Notes: generated by a model from the sequence alone, not told the origin. Positions 23,937 through 32,161 are shown, counted from the first letter of the stretch. The stretch is 64,000 nucleotides of DNA from Microbispora siamensis (GCF_016863095.1 NZ_BOOF01000018.1:124001-188000); one strand, 5' to 3'. Numbers and translations are program-made.

Positions 23937-25345
23937 CGCGACGCACCTCCCGCCGCGGCCTTCAACGCCTCGTCGTAGCCGACGATCCGTGCCCGGGGGT
24001 GCTCCTTCACGTACGCCTGCGCGCCGTCCTCGGTGGTGAAGGGCTTGAACCGCTCCTTCTCGTCCGCGGAGGGATCGCGCACCCAGACGGACCTGTCCGC
24101 GAACCAGTGCGTCCCGGTGGCCGCGTCGGGCACGTAGGCGGCCCGTACGGGCCGGCCGCCCGAGGTGGCGGCGGCGATCTGGCGCAGCAGACACGTGGGG
24201 GTGGCCGCGGGACGGAGCCGCTCCTCCCCCGCGAGCCAGAGCTCGCCCGCCTTCGCCGGGTCGCTCACGGCGGTCCCGCAGGCCTCGTCGGTCCCGGTGA
24301 TCCTCGCCGCGTTGACGGTGCTCGCGACGCCGGCCTCGTAGGAGGCGCCGTACGCCTTCCTGATGTAGGAGTCGTTCGCGAACTTCGTCACGTCGACGTC
24401 CTTGAAGTCGGTGCCGATGATCTTCAGGTACTTCTCGTCGTGCTGCAGTGCGGCCAGCAGTCGCGGCTTCACGGTGACGTCGAACGAGGCGATGCCGTCA
24501 CGGCCGTTGTAGAGGTAGACGACCTCGGGCGGCAGGCCGGTGGCCTTCGCGACCGCCTCGGCGGCCTCCACGGGATGCTCGTGGAGGTAGTTCGTCGCGT
24601 CGATCTGCGCCTGGAGGAACGCCTGGAGCACGTCGGGGTGCTCCTTCGCGTACGCCTGCCGTACGACGACGCCGTGGAAGGTCGGCACGCCGAGTGCCGA
24701 CCCGTCGTACACGAGCCTGGCCTGGTTCTTGAAGACGAGCAGTCCCGGCCAGGCCACGAACTGGGCGTATCCCTGCACGTTGCCCGACTGCAGCGCGGAC
24801 GCGCCGACCGGCGGCTGCTGGTTCACGACCTCCACGTCCGTCGCGGGGTCGAGCCCGGCCCGCTCCAGCGCCTGGACCAGCGTGCCGTGCCCGGCCGACC
24901 CCGAGCTGGCCGAGACCTTCTTCCCCTTCAGATCGGCGAGCGTCCGCACGTCCGACGACGGAGGCACGACGACCGAGTTCAGCCCGCCGCGCAGGTTGTA
25001 GCCGGTCACCGAGACGAGCTCGGTCCGCGCGGAGGGCACGCCCTGGGTGCGGGAGGCGTTGATGAGAAGCGGGTAGTCGCCCATCGACCCGATGTCGATC
25101 TTCCCGGCCACCATCTTGGCGGTGATCGGCGCGCCGGTGTCGTAGTCCTGCCACTCGACCCGGTATCGGTCGCCGAGGCGCTTTTCGAGGTAGCCGAGGC
25201 CGCGCAGCAGCGTCCCGGCCGTCACCGTGTTGATGGTCTTCGACTGGTATCCGACGACGACCGTCTGCCTGCCGTCGTCGGCGCCGGCGGACACGGAGCA
25301 CCCGGCCGCGGCCAGCAGCGCCACGGCGGCGAAGAGCTTACGCAT
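23933..25345 (-). CDS. Sulfonate/nitrate-type binding lipoprotein with a NosL-like C-terminal extension
   Basis: The 470-residue lipoprotein has signal and lipobox 'LLAAAGCS' at residues 8-16. Residues 30-330 form an NMT1/TauA-like solute-binding domain ('GKIDIGSMGDYPLLINAS', 'DLKGKKVSASSGSAGHGTLVQAL', 'GVVVRQAYAKEHPDVLQAFLQAQ'). The last roughly 110 residues are extra for this family. They contain a spaced Cys pair ('DEACGT', 'TPTCLL') and the segment 'AATGTHWFADRSVWVRDPS...FKPFTTEDGAQAYVKEHPRARIVGYDEAL', resembling the end of NosL, a copper-handling lipoprotein. The NosL resemblance is judged by eye. The protein captures a substrate outside the membrane for the downstream permease. It starts 13 nt after the ferredoxin gene. 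Confidence 0.85.
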   Translation of the reverse strand: MRKLFAAVALLAAAGCSVSAGADDGRQTVVVGYQSKTINTVTAGTLLRGLGYLEKRLGDRYRVEWQDYDTGAPITAKMVAGKIDIGSMGDYPLLINASRTQGVPSARTELVSVTGYNLRGGLNSVVVPPSSDVRTLADLKGKKVSASSGSAGHGTLVQALERAGLDPATDVEVVNQQPPVGASALQSGNVQGYAQFVAWPGLLVFKNQARLVYDGSALGVPTFHGVVVRQAYAKEHPDVLQAFLQAQIDATNYLHEHPVEAAEAVAKATGLPPEVVYLYNGRDGIASFDVTVKPRLLAALQHDEKYLKIIGTDFKDVDVTKFANDSYIRKAYGASYEAGVASTVNAARITGTDEACGTAVSDPAKAGELWLAGEERLRPAATPTCLLRQIAAATSGGRPVRAAYVPDAATGTHWFADRSVWVRDPSADEKERFKPFTTEDGAQAYVKEHPRARIVGYDEALKAAAGGASR

Positions 25346-25358
25346 GGGAGGTGTCCTT

Positions 25359-25586
25359 CTATCGGAGCAGGTAGGGGATGTTCACCGTGACCGCGTCCGC
25401 GGGGCACCGGTCGGCGCAGGGGCCGCAGTACCAGCACTCGTCCACGTGCATGTACGCCTTGCCGCTGACCTCGTGGATGGCCAGCGAGTCGAGCGGGCAC
25501 ACGTCCACGCACAGCGTGCAGCCCTCGATGCACAGCGACTCGTCGATCGTGACGGGCACGTCGACACGGCTATTGACCAGGGTCAT
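25359..25586 (-). CDS. AprB-like dicluster ferredoxin
   Basis: A 75-residue protein with two complete 4Fe-4S motifs: 'CIEGCTLCVDVCP' and 'CWYCGPCADRCP'. The 'HVDECWYCGPCADRCPADAV' stretch matches the beta subunit of adenylylsulfate reductase, without that subunit's C-terminal tail. ATG 25586 has GGAGG 7 nt upstream. The start lies inside the 3' end of the GntR gene (17-nt overlap). It would pass electrons to the AprA-like flavoprotein encoded four genes downstream in the same unit. Confidence 0.9.
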   Translation of the reverse strand: MTLVNSRVDVPVTIDESLCIEGCTLCVDVCPLDSLAIHEVSGKAYMHVDECWYCGPCADRCPADAVTVNIPYLLR

Positions 25587-26319
25587 CGGTGTTCCTCCAG
25601 AGATGGCCGCGCATGGTGAGGCGGTCGCCGCGGAACCTGACGAACTCCAGGTCGACCGGGCGGCCGTCGGACAGATGGGTGAGACGCTCGACCATCAGCA
25701 GCGCCGCGCCGCGCGGCGCGTCGAGGACGGCCGCGGTGTGGGCGTCGGCGTTCACGGCCTCGATCGTCAGCTCCGCCACGCCGAGCGGCTGGCCGGCGAC
25801 CCGTTCCAGCAGCACGAACACGTCGTTGTGCACGAGGTCGGCGTCGAAGAGCGGCTCCCCCACCTCGCGTACGAGGTAGGTCAGGTCGAGCGAGAGCGGC
25901 AGCCCGTTGAGCCTGCGCAGCCGCTCCACGTAGACGACGGACTCGCCCGGCGGCAGGCCGAGCCGTCCCCGGACGGCGGCCGGAGGCGGGATCAGCCCCA
26001 TCGCGCGGACCTCGTTGGTGACCTCGCCGTGCTCCCGGAGGGTCTCGGCGAGGCCGAGCAGCCGGTGCAGGCCGTGCGGGTACTTCTCCGCGGCCACCGT
26101 GGTGCCGACACCCGGGCACCGCTCAATGAGGCCCTCGTCGCGCAGCAGATCCAGGGCGTCCCTGATCGTGTTGCGGGAGGTCCCGAACTCCCGGGCGAGG
26201 GCGGACTCGAGCGGCAGGTGACCACCGCCGAAACCGCCGTGCACGACCTCCCGCCGCAGCAGGTCGGCGACCTGGCGGGCCCTGTCCGCCCGGCGCCGTC
26301 TCGCGTCCGCCAACTCCAT
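25570..26319 (-). CDS. GntR-family regulator with UTRA sensor domain
   Basis: A 249-residue regulator. The N-terminal winged helix has 'LPLESALAREFGTSRNTIRDALDLLRDEGLIERCPGVGTTVA', the GntR signature. The C-terminal UTRA/chorismate-lyase-fold domain binds the effector ('ESVVYVERLRRLNGLPLSLDLTYLVREVG', 'GAALLMVERLTHLSDGRPVDLEFVRFRGDRLTM'). It is first in the operon that runs to 19340, and an 18-bp palindrome lies 19 nt before its start. It probably represses itself and the operon until a sulfur ligand binds; the ligand is unknown. Confidence 0.92.
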   Translation of the reverse strand: MELADARRRRADRARQVADLLRREVVHGGFGGGHLPLESALAREFGTSRNTIRDALDLLRDEGLIERCPGVGTTVAAEKYPHGLHRLLGLAETLREHGEVTNEVRAMGLIPPPAAVRGRLGLPPGESVVYVERLRRLNGLPLSLDLTYLVREVGEPLFDADLVHNDVFVLLERVAGQPLGVAELTIEAVNADAHTAAVLDAPRGAALLMVERLTHLSDGRPVDLEFVRFRGDRLTMRGHLWRNTDDPGQ

Positions 26320-26337
26320 GAGGCCAAAGACTATCTT

Positions 26338-26355
26338 CCAGGTAGGAAAACCTGG
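26338..26355. promoter_or_regulatory. GntR operator candidate (CCAGGTAGGAAAACCTGG)
   Basis: The arms CCAGGT and ACCTGG are perfect inverted copies around AGGAAA, 19 nt upstream of the GntR start. Position and symmetry fit autoregulation. Beyond it, 26356-26470 holds no feature I can support. Confidence 0.65.
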
Positions 26356-26470
26356 ATAACGGCGGGATTACGCCACTCCGGAAGGTCGCCGAACGCCTTC
26401 CACCTGCGGTTACACGCCGATACGGCCGACAACCGCCACCCTCGCGTACGCGCCGGCGGCCCCCTGAACG

Positions 26471-27046
26471 TCAGGCGGCGAAGAAGCGGTCGGCGAAGGC
26501 CTCCCACTGGGCGAGGAAGTCGATGCCGTCGTCACGCAGCCAGTTGAGCTGCAGGCCGTCGAGGAAGGCGAGCAGGTCCACGGCGGCCGGACCCGGATGG
26601 GGATGCCAGGCCAGCAGGTAGCGCTCCAGCATGGCGCGGCCCTCGTGGAGCCGCGTCCGGAAGTAGGCGTGCGCGGGGTGCGCGGGGTCCAGCGCCTCGG
26701 CCGACAACACCGTGTACAGCTGCACGAGCGAGCGCTGCGCGAGGTTGCGGCGGACGAATCCCGACATGACCGCGCGGGCGGTGGCCGCGTCGGGCGCCGG
26801 TTCCAGCGTGTCGACCACGCTGGTGAGGTCGAGGGTGTCCCGGCGTTCGAGTACCGCGATGAGCAGTTCCTCCCGGGAGCGGAAGTGATGCAGCAACCCC
26901 GCCTTGGTCATGCCGCAGGCCGCCGCGAACGCCTCCAGCGTGACGCCCTTGAATCCGGAGGCGGCGATCAGCTCGGTGGCCGCCTTGAGGATCTCCTCCC
27001 GGCGTTCTGCGGGCGGCAGCCGCCGCCGTCCCGGTGAGGCGGTCAT
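26471..27046 (-). CDS. TetR-family regulator, probable repressor of the divergent GH3 gene
   Basis: A 191-residue protein with the N-terminal helix-turn-helix 'ILKAATELIAASGFKGVTLEAFAAACGMTKAGLLHHFRSREELLIAVL' and a helical ligand-binding domain with 'RSLVQLYTVLSAEALDPAHPAHAYF', common in actinobacterial TetR proteins beside glycosidase genes. It is divergent from the GH3 gene. A perfect 20-bp palindrome lies between them, so it likely controls both promoters and responds to a sugar or glycoside. Confidence 0.9.
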   Translation of the reverse strand: MTASPGRRRLPPAERREEILKAATELIAASGFKGVTLEAFAAACGMTKAGLLHHFRSREELLIAVLERRDTLDLTSVVDTLEPAPDAATARAVMSGFVRRNLAQRSLVQLYTVLSAEALDPAHPAHAYFRTRLHEGRAMLERYLLAWHPHPGPAAVDLLAFLDGLQLNWLRDDGIDFLAQWEAFADRFFAA

Positions 27047-27102
27047 GCCGTCCTGGCTCCTCGGAGGCGGGGGTTGATTTCGATCACGGTACCAGCCTAG
27101 GT

Positions 27103-27122
27103 TATCTACCGTTTGGTAGATA
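27103..27122. promoter_or_regulatory. Perfect TetR operator (TATCTACCGTTTGGTAGATA)
   Basis: Two 8-bp arms, TATCTACC and GGTAGATA, flank GTTT. The site lies 56 nt upstream of the TetR gene start and 46 nt upstream of the GH3 ATG, where it could overlap both promoters. Confidence 0.85.
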
Positions 27123-27168
27123 GCGTGGTGGACAGCCCTGCCGCGCCTGTTCAGAGAGCTGTGTGCGC

Positions 27169-29388
27169 ATGTCGACGCCCTCTTCTCCCACCACCTCTCC
27201 GACCGCCTTCTCCGCCGCCGTCGCCGCAGTGCGTGCCGGACGGCCCGTGGACGAGGCGGCCGACGACCTGCTGGCGCAGCTGACCCGGGAAGAGCGCCTG
27301 TGGCTGCTCGACGGGGACCTGGAGTTCTGGCCGGGCATGGCCGACATGATGACCAACGGGTACAACCTCACCCCCATCCCGATGGGCCGGGTCGAACGGC
27401 TGGGCATCCCCGGCCTGTTGTTCTCCGACGGCCCGCGCGGCGTGGTCATGGGTAAGTCGACCGCGTTCCCGGTCTCCATGGCCCGCGGCGCCACCTGGGA
27501 CGTGGACCTCGAGGAGCGCGTCGGCACCGCCATCGGGCGCGAGCTGCGCGCCCAGGGCGCCAACTTCTTCGGCGGCGTGTGCGTCAACCTGCCCCGCCAC
27601 CCCGCCTGGGGCCGGGTCCAGGAGACGTACGGCGAGGACCCGATCCTGCTCGGCGAGTTCGGCGCGGCGCTGACCCGGGGAGTGCAGCGCAACGCCATGG
27701 CCGTCGTCAAGCACTTCGCGCTCAACAGCATGGAGAACGCCCGCTTCAAAGTCGACGTCACCGCCGACGACGCGGCCCTGCACGAGGTCTACCTGGCGCA
27801 CTTCCGCCGAATCGTGGACGAGGGCGTGTCGGGTGTCATGACCGCCTACAACTCCGTCAACGGCGAGTGGGCCGGGCAGAACGAGCACCTGATGGAAGGC
27901 GTGCTCCGCGGGATGTGGGGCTTCGAAGGCGTCACCGTCTCCGACTTCATCTGGGGCCTGCGCGACGCCGCCGCCTCGCTGCGCGCCGGGCTGGACGTGG
28001 AGGAGCCCTTCCGCCAGCAGCGTGCCCAGCACCTGCCGGCCGACCTGGAAGAGGGCCGGGCGAGCTGGGACGACGTCGACCGGGCGGCCCGCCGCGTCCT
28101 GCGCACCCAGCTGCGCCACTACGCCGCGCTCACCGAGCCCGAGCCCCCGCTCGACGTGGTCTTCAGCCCCGAACACCGCGCGCTGGCGCGCGAGGTCGCC
28201 GCCCGTGGCATGGTGCTGCTCAAGAACGACCCGGTCGGCGACGCGCCCCTGCTTCCCCTGCATCGGGACGCCCTCACCTCCCTGGCGGTCATCGGGCGCC
28301 TGGCGGACGTGGCCAACACCGGCGACAACGGCTCCTCCGACGTACGCGCCCCTGAGGTGGTCACCGCCTTGCGGGGCCTGACCGAGGCGCTCCCCCAGGC
28401 CCGGATCACGCATGTGGCCGACGACGACCCGGCGGCGGCCGCCGCCGCGGCCGCGCAGGCCGACGTCGCCGTCGTCGTCGCGGGTTACACCGCCGCCGAC
28501 GAGGGCGAATGGGTCGGCGGGGACGTGCTGGCCGACCCCGGCCTGCTGGCGCTGTTCCCGCCTCCCGGCGACGACCCCGCAGGGCAGTCGTTCGCGTCCT
28601 TCCTGGCCGAGCCCGGCGCGGTGGACTCCATCAGCGGGGGAAGCGCCGGCGGCGACCGCGCGAGTCTGCGGCTGCGGCCCGTCGACGCCGACATCATCCG
28701 GGCCGTGGCGGCGGCCAACCCCCGCACCGTCGTGGTGATCGTCACCGCCGGGGCCGTCATCACCGAGGAGTGGCGCGACGCCGTCCCCGCCGTGCTGGTC
28801 TCCTGGTACTCCGGCTGCGAGGGAGGCCGGGCCCTGGCCGACGTGCTGCTCGGCGACGCCGACGCCGCCGGGCGACTGCCGTACTCGATCCCGGCCGCCG
28901 AGGAGCACCTGCCGTACTTCGACCGCGACGCCACCGCCATCACCTACGACAAGTGGTTCGGCCAGCGGCTGCTGGACCGGGACGGCCGCACGCCGGCCTT
29001 CCCGCTCGGGTTCGGGCTGTCCTACACGAGCTTCGCCCTCGGCGACCTCACGCTCAGCGCTCCCGACGACGACTCCTTCACCGGCGTCGTGACCGTGACC
29101 AACACCGGCCCACGCGCGGGCCGCCACGTCGTGCAGCTCTACGGACGGCCCACGGGCATCGACGCGGTCGCCGACGACTTCCCCACGCGGGTCCTGCTCG
29201 GCTTCGCCACCGTCGATCTGGCGGCCGGAGCATCCGCCCGGGTCACCGTACGCGGCTCGACCCGGCCCCTGCGGAGGTGGACGCCCACCGGGTTCGTCCC
29301 CGCCTCCCTCACGGCCGTGATCGAAGCCGCCTCCTACGCGGGCGACCCCGACGCCGTCACCGCACCCGCCGAGCTCGCGCTCGCCTGA
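27169..29388 (+). CDS. Glycoside hydrolase family 3 (beta-glucosidase type)
   Basis: The 739-residue enzyme has the GH3 N-terminal barrel with 'GIPGLLFSDGPRGVVMG', 'WGRVQETYGEDPILLGEFGAALTRGVQ' and 'VVKHFALNSMENARFKVDV' (KHF substrate motif). The catalytic Asp lies in 'GFEGVTVSDFIWGLRD'. The C-terminal alpha/beta sandwich follows ('VAARGMVLLKND', 'TGDNGSSDVRAPEVVTAL'), then 'FPLGFGLSYTSF' and an FnIII-like domain. No signal peptide is present, so it acts in the cytosol on imported glycosides. An ATG at 27169 is chosen; a GTG at 27163 is possible. The divergent TetR gene and palindrome suggest induction by its substrate. Aryl- or steryl-glucosides, xylosides and arabinosides are all possible substrates. 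Confidence 0.9.
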   Translation: MSTPSSPTTSPTAFSAAVAAVRAGRPVDEAADDLLAQLTREERLWLLDGDLEFWPGMADMMTNGYNLTPIPMGRVERLGIPGLLFSDGPRGVVMGKSTAFPVSMARGATWDVDLEERVGTAIGRELRAQGANFFGGVCVNLPRHPAWGRVQETYGEDPILLGEFGAALTRGVQRNAMAVVKHFALNSMENARFKVDVTADDAALHEVYLAHFRRIVDEGVSGVMTAYNSVNGEWAGQNEHLMEGVLRGMWGFEGVTVSDFIWGLRDAAASLRAGLDVEEPFRQQRAQHLPADLEEGRASWDDVDRAARRVLRTQLRHYAALTEPEPPLDVVFSPEHRALAREVAARGMVLLKNDPVGDAPLLPLHRDALTSLAVIGRLADVANTGDNGSSDVRAPEVVTALRGLTEALPQARITHVADDDPAAAAAAAAQADVAVVVAGYTAADEGEWVGGDVLADPGLLALFPPPGDDPAGQSFASFLAEPGAVDSISGGSAGGDRASLRLRPVDADIIRAVAAANPRTVVVIVTAGAVITEEWRDAVPAVLVSWYSGCEGGRALADVLLGDADAAGRLPYSIPAAEEHLPYFDRDATAITYDKWFGQRLLDRDGRTPAFPLGFGLSYTSFALGDLTLSAPDDDSFTGVVTVTNTGPRAGRHVVQLYGRPTGIDAVADDFPTRVLLGFATVDLAAGASARVTVRGSTRPLRRWTPTGFVPASLTAVIEAASYAGDPDAVTAPAELALA

Positions 29389-29421
29389 CCGCGACGGCGG
29401 CCCCTCCATCCCGGGCCGAAG

Positions 29422-30273
29422 CTAGTGGGCCGGGTCGGGCTCGGGGACGTACCCCGCCAGGTCGTCCTGCTCGACGACCTCGTCGGCGGGCGGGGCGGTG
29501 ATGACGAGACGGCATCCCCAGCCGGTGTAGCGCGTGTCCGTCCGCGCGAACACCGACGTCTTCGCCGCCCCCAGGGTGTCGGTGGTGACCAGGCGCGCGA
29601 CCAGGCCGTCGCGGCCGGTCCAGAGCCGCCAGGAGATCTTCCCCTTGCTCTTCCTGGCGGACAGTCCCGAGAACGGGTCGACGTAGCGACCCTTCGTGAC
29701 CCTGCCCATCTCCTTGTGACTCATGGTGCCCTGATAGAGGCGGCCGCCGGAGACGGGCGTGCTCCTCGACCGCTTCAGCACCGCCTTCAGGACGGACGGG
29801 TCGTAGACGTTGACGGGCTGCAGGCCGGCGGCCGGGGCGAGGTAACGGGTCATGCCCGCGGCGTGGTTCCTCCGGATCCACTTCTTGCCGTCGGGGACCG
29901 GCCCCGGATACTGCGCGACGTCGTAGTACACGTCCTTGCCGACCCGGATCACCCGATAGGAGGGCGCCTTCTCTGACGGCTTCCCGCCCGGGCCGTTCCC
30001 AGGCTCGGGTACGTCGCGCCAGGTCAGGTCGACCGCCACCACGCCCGAGGGGCCGAACTGCACCCTGCCGCTGATCCGGAACGCGCTCCTGGACTTCGCG
30101 CCGAAGAACACGCGTGCCGTCTCCGACGTGCGGACGCCGTGCTCCTCGCGGAACTGCCGCTTGAGCGCGTCCACCGGATCGGGGGGACCTCCCTGCGCGA
30201 CCGCGGCGGGGCCCGCGGCGACGGACGCGGACGTGATCAGTACGGCGACTGCCAGGGCAGTGCATCGTCTCAT
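29422..30273 (-). CDS. Exported protein of unknown function
   Basis: A 283-residue protein with a Sec signal peptide (residues 1-26, ending ASVAAGPAAVAQ) and no lipobox. The mature part is beta-rich and basic, with 'GRVQFGPSGVVAVDLTWRDVPEPG', 'YRVIRVGKDVYYDVAQYPGPVPDGKKWIRRN', 'VLKAVLKRSRSTPVSGGRLYQGTMS' and a single mature Cys in 'GWGCRLVITAPP'. The order resembles LppX/LprG-like folds, which carry lipids across the cell envelope, but the likeness is by eye only. It is convergent with the GH3 gene (33 nt gap) and appears monocistronic. Confidence 0.7.
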   Translation of the reverse strand: MRRCTALAVAVLITSASVAAGPAAVAQGGPPDPVDALKRQFREEHGVRTSETARVFFGAKSRSAFRISGRVQFGPSGVVAVDLTWRDVPEPGNGPGGKPSEKAPSYRVIRVGKDVYYDVAQYPGPVPDGKKWIRRNHAAGMTRYLAPAAGLQPVNVYDPSVLKAVLKRSRSTPVSGGRLYQGTMSHKEMGRVTKGRYVDPFSGLSARKSKGKISWRLWTGRDGLVARLVTTDTLGAAKTSVFARTDTRYTGWGCRLVITAPPADEVVEQDDLAGYVPEPDPAH

Positions 30274-30390
30274 GGGGGGTTCGTCCTTGTGTCGGGCTGC
30301 TGCGACGTCTCACGGCATAAGTGCCTATGCGTGAAGTGGTCATCTTCCCAGAAGGAAGCGCCACCATGCTTCCACCGCACCACCAGACCG

Positions 30391-30470
30391 ATTGCGAACC
30401 GCAAGGTCCTCTGGCACTTCACCATGTCGCTGGACGGTTTCGTGGCGGGACCGGACCATGAGCGCGACGA
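30391..30470 (+). pseudogene. Stub of a dihydrofolate-reductase-like (RibD C-terminal domain) gene
   Basis: The translation 'NRKVLWHFTMSLDGFVAGPDHERDD' matches the usual N-terminus of the DHFR-family proteins common in actinobacteria (family form MRKVLWHFTMSLDGFVAGP). No proper start codon lies at the expected place (ATT GCG AAC CGC AAG), and similarity ends after about 20 residues. The rest of the gene is absent. Confidence 0.6.
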
Positions 30471-30505
30471 TCCCGGCCGCGAACGCGATCTGACATCCTG
30501 TGCGG

Positions 30506-30658
30506 ATGCGACAGGTCACCGTGCTCGGCAGTTGTGGTGCCTTCCCCGAACCGGCCGCCTCCGTGGCGGCCGCCAGGCCGGCGTTCGGCGGTGACGTGCT
30601 GGCCGCCGAGGAGGGTCTCACCGTCGAGATCGGGGACGCCACATCGGTGCGGGCGTGA
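30506..30658 (+). pseudogene. MBL-fold hydrolase gene with a large internal deletion
   Basis: A 50-codon frame starts 'MRQVTVLGSCGAFPEP', the typical first strand of RNase-Z-like MBL-fold hydrolases. It passes within a few residues to 'AARPAFGGDVLAAEEGLTVEIGD', which looks like the end of the same family. All metal-binding HxHxDH motifs are missing. About 200 residues appear to have been removed in frame. The product is unlikely to be functional. Between 30274 and 30785 only this remnant and the DHFR stub can be recognised. Confidence 0.55.
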
Positions 30659-30785
30659 TCGTGCAGGACGTCCCACACGGTAGCGCCGGACTCCGGATGC
30701 CGCACCGCCGGCGCCCGACGGGCCGGGCGAGCCCGTTCAGGCCGCCGGCGTACGGCCGGGACCCCCATCCGCGGGCACGCGGTGG

Positions 30786-32138
30786 TCAGTCCTTGCTGTG
30801 CCCCGGGTTCCGGCGCGCCACGTACAGGCGGTTGCCCTCGGGCCCGGTCCACTCCAGCCGTACGACACCGGGCACGGCGGCGTCGCCGATGCGCGACGGG
30901 TCGGCCCAGTAGCCGAAGTTGGGGTTGCGGAAGAACGTCGCCCACAGCTGGCCGCTGCGATCCACGAAGATGTTGTTGTGGCCGGCGCCGACGCCGAGGG
31001 TCCACCGCTTGGAGTACGGCCCCTCGAAGCTGTCCGCGACGGCGATGATCGCGTCGTACTGGTACTGCACGCGGCCGGCGGCGGCCGTGTCGTAGGCGTA
31101 CCGCGTGCTGCCGTCGGCGTTGACCGACGAGCGGTCCCACGCGGCGTGGATGAGGTAGTACTTGCCGCCGTACTTGAACACGTACGCGCCTTCGAGATAC
31201 GGCTCGGGCGTGTAGGGCGTCTGCTGGAACTTCGGCAGGTTCGTCGTCGGGATGATGTCCTCCATGTCATCCCGGAACTTCGCGTACAGGTTGTTGTGCA
31301 GCACGAGCCACGCCTCGTCGCCTTCGCTGTAGAGGCCGCCGTCGATGTGGTGGTAGGCGCCGGGCTTGATGAAGGCGGGCCCGCCGATGAAGGAGTCGCC
31401 GAAGGGCTTGTCGTAGTTGCCCTGGACGAGCCGGTACGGGCCCTCCACCCCGCCCTCGCTCACGAGCATGAACGAGCCGACCTTCTGGGAGTGGTCGCCC
31501 ATGCACGCGACGATGTACCACTTGCCGCGGAAGTAGTGCACCTCGGGCGCCCACGCGTTGCCGCGCTTGCCGAACTGGTCGTCGTACCAGTACTCCTGCC
31601 ACGGGGCGACGACCGTGCGCCCGGGCCGGTTCTCGCCGGCGAACTCGGGCGACCACACCTTGCCCTTCTCGGCGTCCGGCCGGATGCCGGTCGTGTCGGC
31701 CAGCTTCCACGGCCCGTGCAGGGATGTGGCCGTCCACACGAAGATGCCGTCGTTCCACGGGGCGGCCGCCTCCAGCCCGGGCACCCGGGTGGTGCCCGTG
31801 GCGACGTAGACCGGACGACCGCCCACGTCGAAGCAGTTGACGTAGGTGTCCCGCATCCAGACCCGGCCGAGCTCCTCGTCGCGGGGGCGCAGCTCCAGCG
31901 GGAGGATGAAGGAGTTGTCGTCACGCGGCCACAGGTCCACCCGCGTGTCCGCGAGGCCGTACGGCTGGAGCTCGGGCCAGTTCGACGGGTACCGCCCCTT
32001 CGGCGCACCCCCGTTCGGCAACTCCTTCGGGTCCGCGTGCGCGGCGGCCGCGGGCAGCGCCGCCGCTCCCAGCAAGCCCGCCACACCGGCCAGCACGGAC
32101 CTCCGGCCCACGTACAGCCCGTTATCGGAACCAGTCAT
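30786..32138 (-). CDS. Tat-exported glycoside hydrolase family 43-like protein
   Basis: The ATG at 32138 follows AAAGGAGG by 9 nt and gives 450 residues. The N-terminus has a twin-arginine signal ('GRRSVLAGVAGLLGAAALPAAAAHA'). The mature protein looks like a five-bladed beta-propeller of the GH43 type: 'NAWAPEVHYFRGKWYIVACMGDH', 'IDGGLYSEGDEAWLVLHNN', 'YLEGAYVFKYGGKYYLIHAAWD' (glutamate of the EGxxxxK-type blade) and 'GHNNIFVDRSGQLWATFFRNP'. Family members cut arabinose- or xylose-containing glycans outside the cell. Acidic residues at the expected blade starts are present, but I cannot assign the triad with certainty. With the GH3 gene 1.4 kb away it may feed the same sugar pathway. Confidence 0.82.
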   Translation of the reverse strand: MTGSDNGLYVGRRSVLAGVAGLLGAAALPAAAAHADPKELPNGGAPKGRYPSNWPELQPYGLADTRVDLWPRDDNSFILPLELRPRDEELGRVWMRDTYVNCFDVGGRPVYVATGTTRVPGLEAAAPWNDGIFVWTATSLHGPWKLADTTGIRPDAEKGKVWSPEFAGENRPGRTVVAPWQEYWYDDQFGKRGNAWAPEVHYFRGKWYIVACMGDHSQKVGSFMLVSEGGVEGPYRLVQGNYDKPFGDSFIGGPAFIKPGAYHHIDGGLYSEGDEAWLVLHNNLYAKFRDDMEDIIPTTNLPKFQQTPYTPEPYLEGAYVFKYGGKYYLIHAAWDRSSVNADGSTRYAYDTAAAGRVQYQYDAIIAVADSFEGPYSKRWTLGVGAGHNNIFVDRSGQLWATFFRNPNFGYWADPSRIGDAAVPGVVRLEWTGPEGNRLYVARRNPGHSKD

Positions 32139-32161
32139 CGGTAGCGTCCTCCTTTTCTCAC

